Assembly (NCBI GenBank): GCA_019914995.1
Contig: CM034140.1
Coordinates: 7,300,026-7,364,025, forward strand
Source: Acanthochlamys bracteata
Lineage: Eukaryota > Streptophyta > Magnoliopsida > Pandanales > Velloziaceae
Length of the DNA stretch: 64,000 nt
Direction: 5' to 3'
The notes beneath the pieces are model-generated. The model made no database searches. It was not told where the DNA came from and was given only the letters and a program-made list of their open reading frames with translations. Both the position numbers and the translations under genes were made by a program. This document shows, piece by piece, positions 61,434 through 64,000 of the stretch. The stretch's first letter is position 1. Each line of letters starts with the position of its first letter.

Positions 61434-61860
61434 TGAAGTAATCAAGAGAACGCTTTTAGGGTAATTTTCGGTGGATAGACAGAAGGAGAGTTAAATTCAG
61501 TCAAATTGGGCGAACAGCAGTTCACTTATGACGGGCCCGTTTAGCATAATGTGGCCCATTAAATCTGTCATGAAAATTCTTTTTTTTTTTTTTTTTGTTT
61601 GGTGGTGAAACCTTGCTTCATGTCACCGAAACTGTTAGTTATCGAAAGAAGTAAAAATGATGAAAAAGGGAGGACCCAGATTTTGAACTGAGCAACAGGA
61701 ACCAGAAAAGCAAATGAAGCACTACCGTTCACTCAATCGTCATCTACTCCTCTGCTCTGCTTTATCTTTCTTTCTTTCTTTCCCTCCGCTGAACTCATAG
61801 CGACTCATTGATTCGTCTCTCCAAGTGCAGCCAAAAAATATTAGGCTGAAGTTAAACAAA
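61434..61860. promoter_or_regulatory. Divergent promoter of PHT4;5 and SBPase
   Basis: Only 427 bases separate the two start codons of these plastid-protein genes. GGGCCC occurs at 61533-61538 and GGCCCA at 61553-61558. A poly-T run (about 61579-61597) and a CTTT microsatellite (about 61766-61783) lie on the SBPase side, where the latter is probably in the 5' UTR. Confidence 0.6.
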
Positions 61861-63591
61861 ATGGAGACTGGAGTTGCCAGCTATGCTCGCGCGACGACGG
61901 CAACGCAGAACGTCTACTTCTCTCGGCCACACTCTGCTGCACCTTGCTTTGCTCCTTCAACCTTCTCCCCAAGGAAACATGTAAGACTCACTTCGTCAGC
62001 AGTCACTTACTGAAATCCCGCAGCTTCTCATAGTTTATATGATACTTTGGATTTTGATTGATACATATATATACATTCCTTTGTACGTAGTGCCTGAGGT
62101 CCTCACTCCTTGGTGAATCTCTGCGAACTGGAATGAAGTCATCAAGGACTTCCAACAGAGCAGCAGCAAGCAATTCTTCGTTGCTCACAAAGTGTGAGAT
62201 CGGCGACAGTCTGGTCAGTTACTACTACCTTGTGGAGCTCGAAAACATGGAAAATTTTTCCATCTAATCTAATGCGAATAATTAATTTGAACTGTTATAG
62301 GAAGAGTTCTTGACAAAGGCAACACCAGACAAAAACCTTGTAAGGCTGCTCATGTCAATGGGAGAAGCTCTCAGGACAATCTCATTCAAGGTGAGGACGG
62401 CTTCTTGCGGAGGAACTGCTTGCGTCAACACTTTCGGTGACGAACAACTTGCGGTCGATTTACTTGCCAACAAGCTCCTTTTCGAGGTCAGTCGATAGAT
62501 ATTTTCTCCTCGGCCCAGCTCAAATCAATCCGTAAAGATACAATTTTGTAAGATGTCTTCCACAGGCTCTGCAGTACTCACATGTGTGCAAATATGCTTG
62601 CTCGGAGGAAGTCCCTGAGCTTCAGGACATGGGAGGCCCAGTTGAAGGAGGTTTCAGTGTGGCATTTGATCCGCTTGATGGTTCCAGCATTGTCGACACC
62701 AACTTCACAGTCGGTACAATCTTCGGTGTTTGGCCTGGTGATAAACTGACTGGAGTTACTGGAAGGGACCAAGTCGCTGCAGCTATGGGGATCTACGGTC
62801 CACGAACTACCTACGTTATCGCGCTCAAAGATTGCCCTGGAACTCATGAATTCCTTCTCTTGGACGAGGGTTAGCCTCTATTATATATGCAATCACTAGA
62901 TTCTAGAATTCCATAATACGTACGTCAGGAGCTAGCAGATCGATTTGATCACTACCTGGAAATTTTACAGGTAAATGGCAGCATGTAAAAGACACGACAT
63001 CGATCGGTGAAGGGAAGATGTTCTCTCCTGGAAATCTGAGAGCCACATTCGATAACCCGAACTACGACAAGGTGCTGCAATTTAATCTTAGATCATACAT
63101 AACATTGCGAAAGTGAACGTGCCTGTTCTGATAAATTCGAATTGTTGCAGTTGATCAACTTCTACGTAAGCGAGAAGTACACACTTCGATACACTGGAGG
63201 AATGGTTCCAGATGTGAATCAGGTTGGCATACACGTTTTCAACTCCCTACTCATTTAAAGAAAAATCAGAATTTTGAACGAATTTTGTTGAACGTGTGCA
63301 TATATATAGATCATAGTGAAAGAAAAGGGAGTCTTCACCAACGTTACGTCTCCGACTTCAAAAGCGAAGCTGAGGCTGCTGTTCGAAGTAGCTCCTCTCG
63401 GCTTCCTCGTTGAGAAAGCGGGAGGGTACAGCAGCGACGGAACGCAGTCTGTTCTTGACAAGGTGATCAACAGCCTCGACGAGCGGACTCAAGTAGCTTA
63501 TGGATCCAAGAATGAGATCATCCGCTTTGAGGAGACTCTATATGGTTCCTCAAGGCTCAAGGCTGGAACACCTGTTGGTGCTGCTGCCTAA
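61861..63591 (+). CDS. SBPASE: Sedoheptulose-1,7-bisphosphatase, chloroplast
   Basis: Calvin-cycle phosphatase that hydrolyses sedoheptulose-1,7-bisphosphate in the stroma. Exons: 61861-61980, 62091-62213, 62301-62486, 62566-62869, 62971-63071, about 63151-63222 and 63310-63591, giving about 395 residues, the family length. The N-terminal ~65 residues are a Ser/Thr-rich transit peptide ([20 protein letters not shown]). The redox-regulatory pair lies in [18 protein letters not shown], the SBPase-specific CxxxxC that thioredoxin reduces. Metal/substrate motifs: [43 protein letters not shown] and [20 protein letters not shown]. The boundary of exon 6 is uncertain by one base. It is next to and divergent from a plastid phosphate transporter gene. 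Confidence 0.97.
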
Positions 63592-64000
63592 GAAGCAATA
63601 GTAATCTCTGTCATATTTTGTTCATTCCTCATGCCTCAAGGCAGCTGGCGCACCTGTAGTATTGAGTACTTCCAAAGATTGATCATCTCCCAATGCATGT
63701 CTTTCCCATGGACATTAGTTTCCTGTGAAATTTTCTAATTTTCGTTGTTACTACATATCGGATGAAAACAAACGAATTGAATTTGAATTTGGTCCAGCAT
63801 TGAAATTGCATATCCAACTATAAGCATGGTTATGAACTTTAAAGATAGTAAAAGAAAATTGGAGTACTTCAAGCATGCCATCATGTCCCAACTGAAAGAA
63901 AGAAAGAAAGATGTATAAACGTATAATATGTTTGATGAGTGAGGGTTCAATCTAATTACTAAATAAAATCTGAAAAATATGGGATTGTCTTTTTAGCTAA
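63592..64000 (+). other. SBPase 3' UTR and downstream DNA
   Basis: About 410 bases to the window edge; AT-rich, with an AAAG tetranucleotide run at about 63895-63908. No other gene or element was recognised. Confidence 0.6.

Overview
This is nuclear DNA from a flowering plant, most likely a dicot or early-diverging angiosperm; the sequence does not let me name the species. The evidence is AT-rich intergenic DNA, short AT-rich introns with GT-AG borders, and plant-specific genes: chloroplast sedoheptulose-bisphosphatase, the pollen-wall protein DEX1, a two-LIM plant protein, a CC-NBS-LRR receptor and a plastid PHT4 transporter. I rebuilt the exons by hand. For every complete gene the summed coding length is divisible by three, with one base of uncertainty at one SBPase exon. 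I see no RNA genes, CRISPR arrays or bacterial features.

Layout. 1-2.0 kb (-): the 5' five exons of a mitochondrial uncoupling protein (UCP), running off the left edge. 4.4 kb (+): an orphan first exon of a WLIM2 gene. 4.75-8.4 kb (-): a CC-NBS-LRR immune receptor with a short LRR end. 9.4 kb (-): an orphan first exon of UCP. 10.9-13.5 kb (+): complete WLIM2. 14.4-16.3 kb (+): PCNA. 17.0-22.5 kb (-): neutral ceramidase. 25.5-27.6 kb (+): a small MEE59-like protein. 28.2-40.0 kb (-): the exosome-cofactor helicase SKI2. 40.5-48.2 kb (+): DEX1. 49.1-51.0 kb (-): a decayed fragment of a TASH3 (TPLATE complex) gene. 52.5-54.3 kb (+): mitochondrial ribosomal protein bL19m. 55.0-55.6 kb (+): an SR45a-like RS domain without its RRM. 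56.0-58.1 kb (-): a calmodulin-binding-type receptor-like cytoplasmic kinase. 58.6-61.4 kb (-): plastid phosphate transporter PHT4;5. 61.9-63.6 kb (+): SBPase.

Main structural finding. The head-to-head UCP/WLIM2 promoter region, from UCP intron 1 to WLIM2 intron 1, is present twice in direct orientation (about 1378-4725 and 8899-11210). The receptor gene sits exactly between the copies, and the 8-mer GTTTAAAG lies at both edges of its segment. Each copy leaves one gene whole and one reduced to its promoter and exon 1. The orphan UCP promoter points along the receptor gene and the orphan WLIM2 promoter points against it. This gives a testable promoter-capture and antisense arrangement. Mobile-element insertions present in one copy and absent from the other act as natural empty sites and post-date the duplication.

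Other structure includes a repeat family with GGTTGTCAAAATC-type ends in UCP and SKI2 introns, nested long foldback elements and two tandem-repeat blocks in DEX1 introns, and two pseudogenes. There are also two divergent gene pairs with short shared promoters (SKI2/DEX1 and PHT4;5/SBPase). Apart from the duplication locus, most of the window is ordinary housekeeping gene space.
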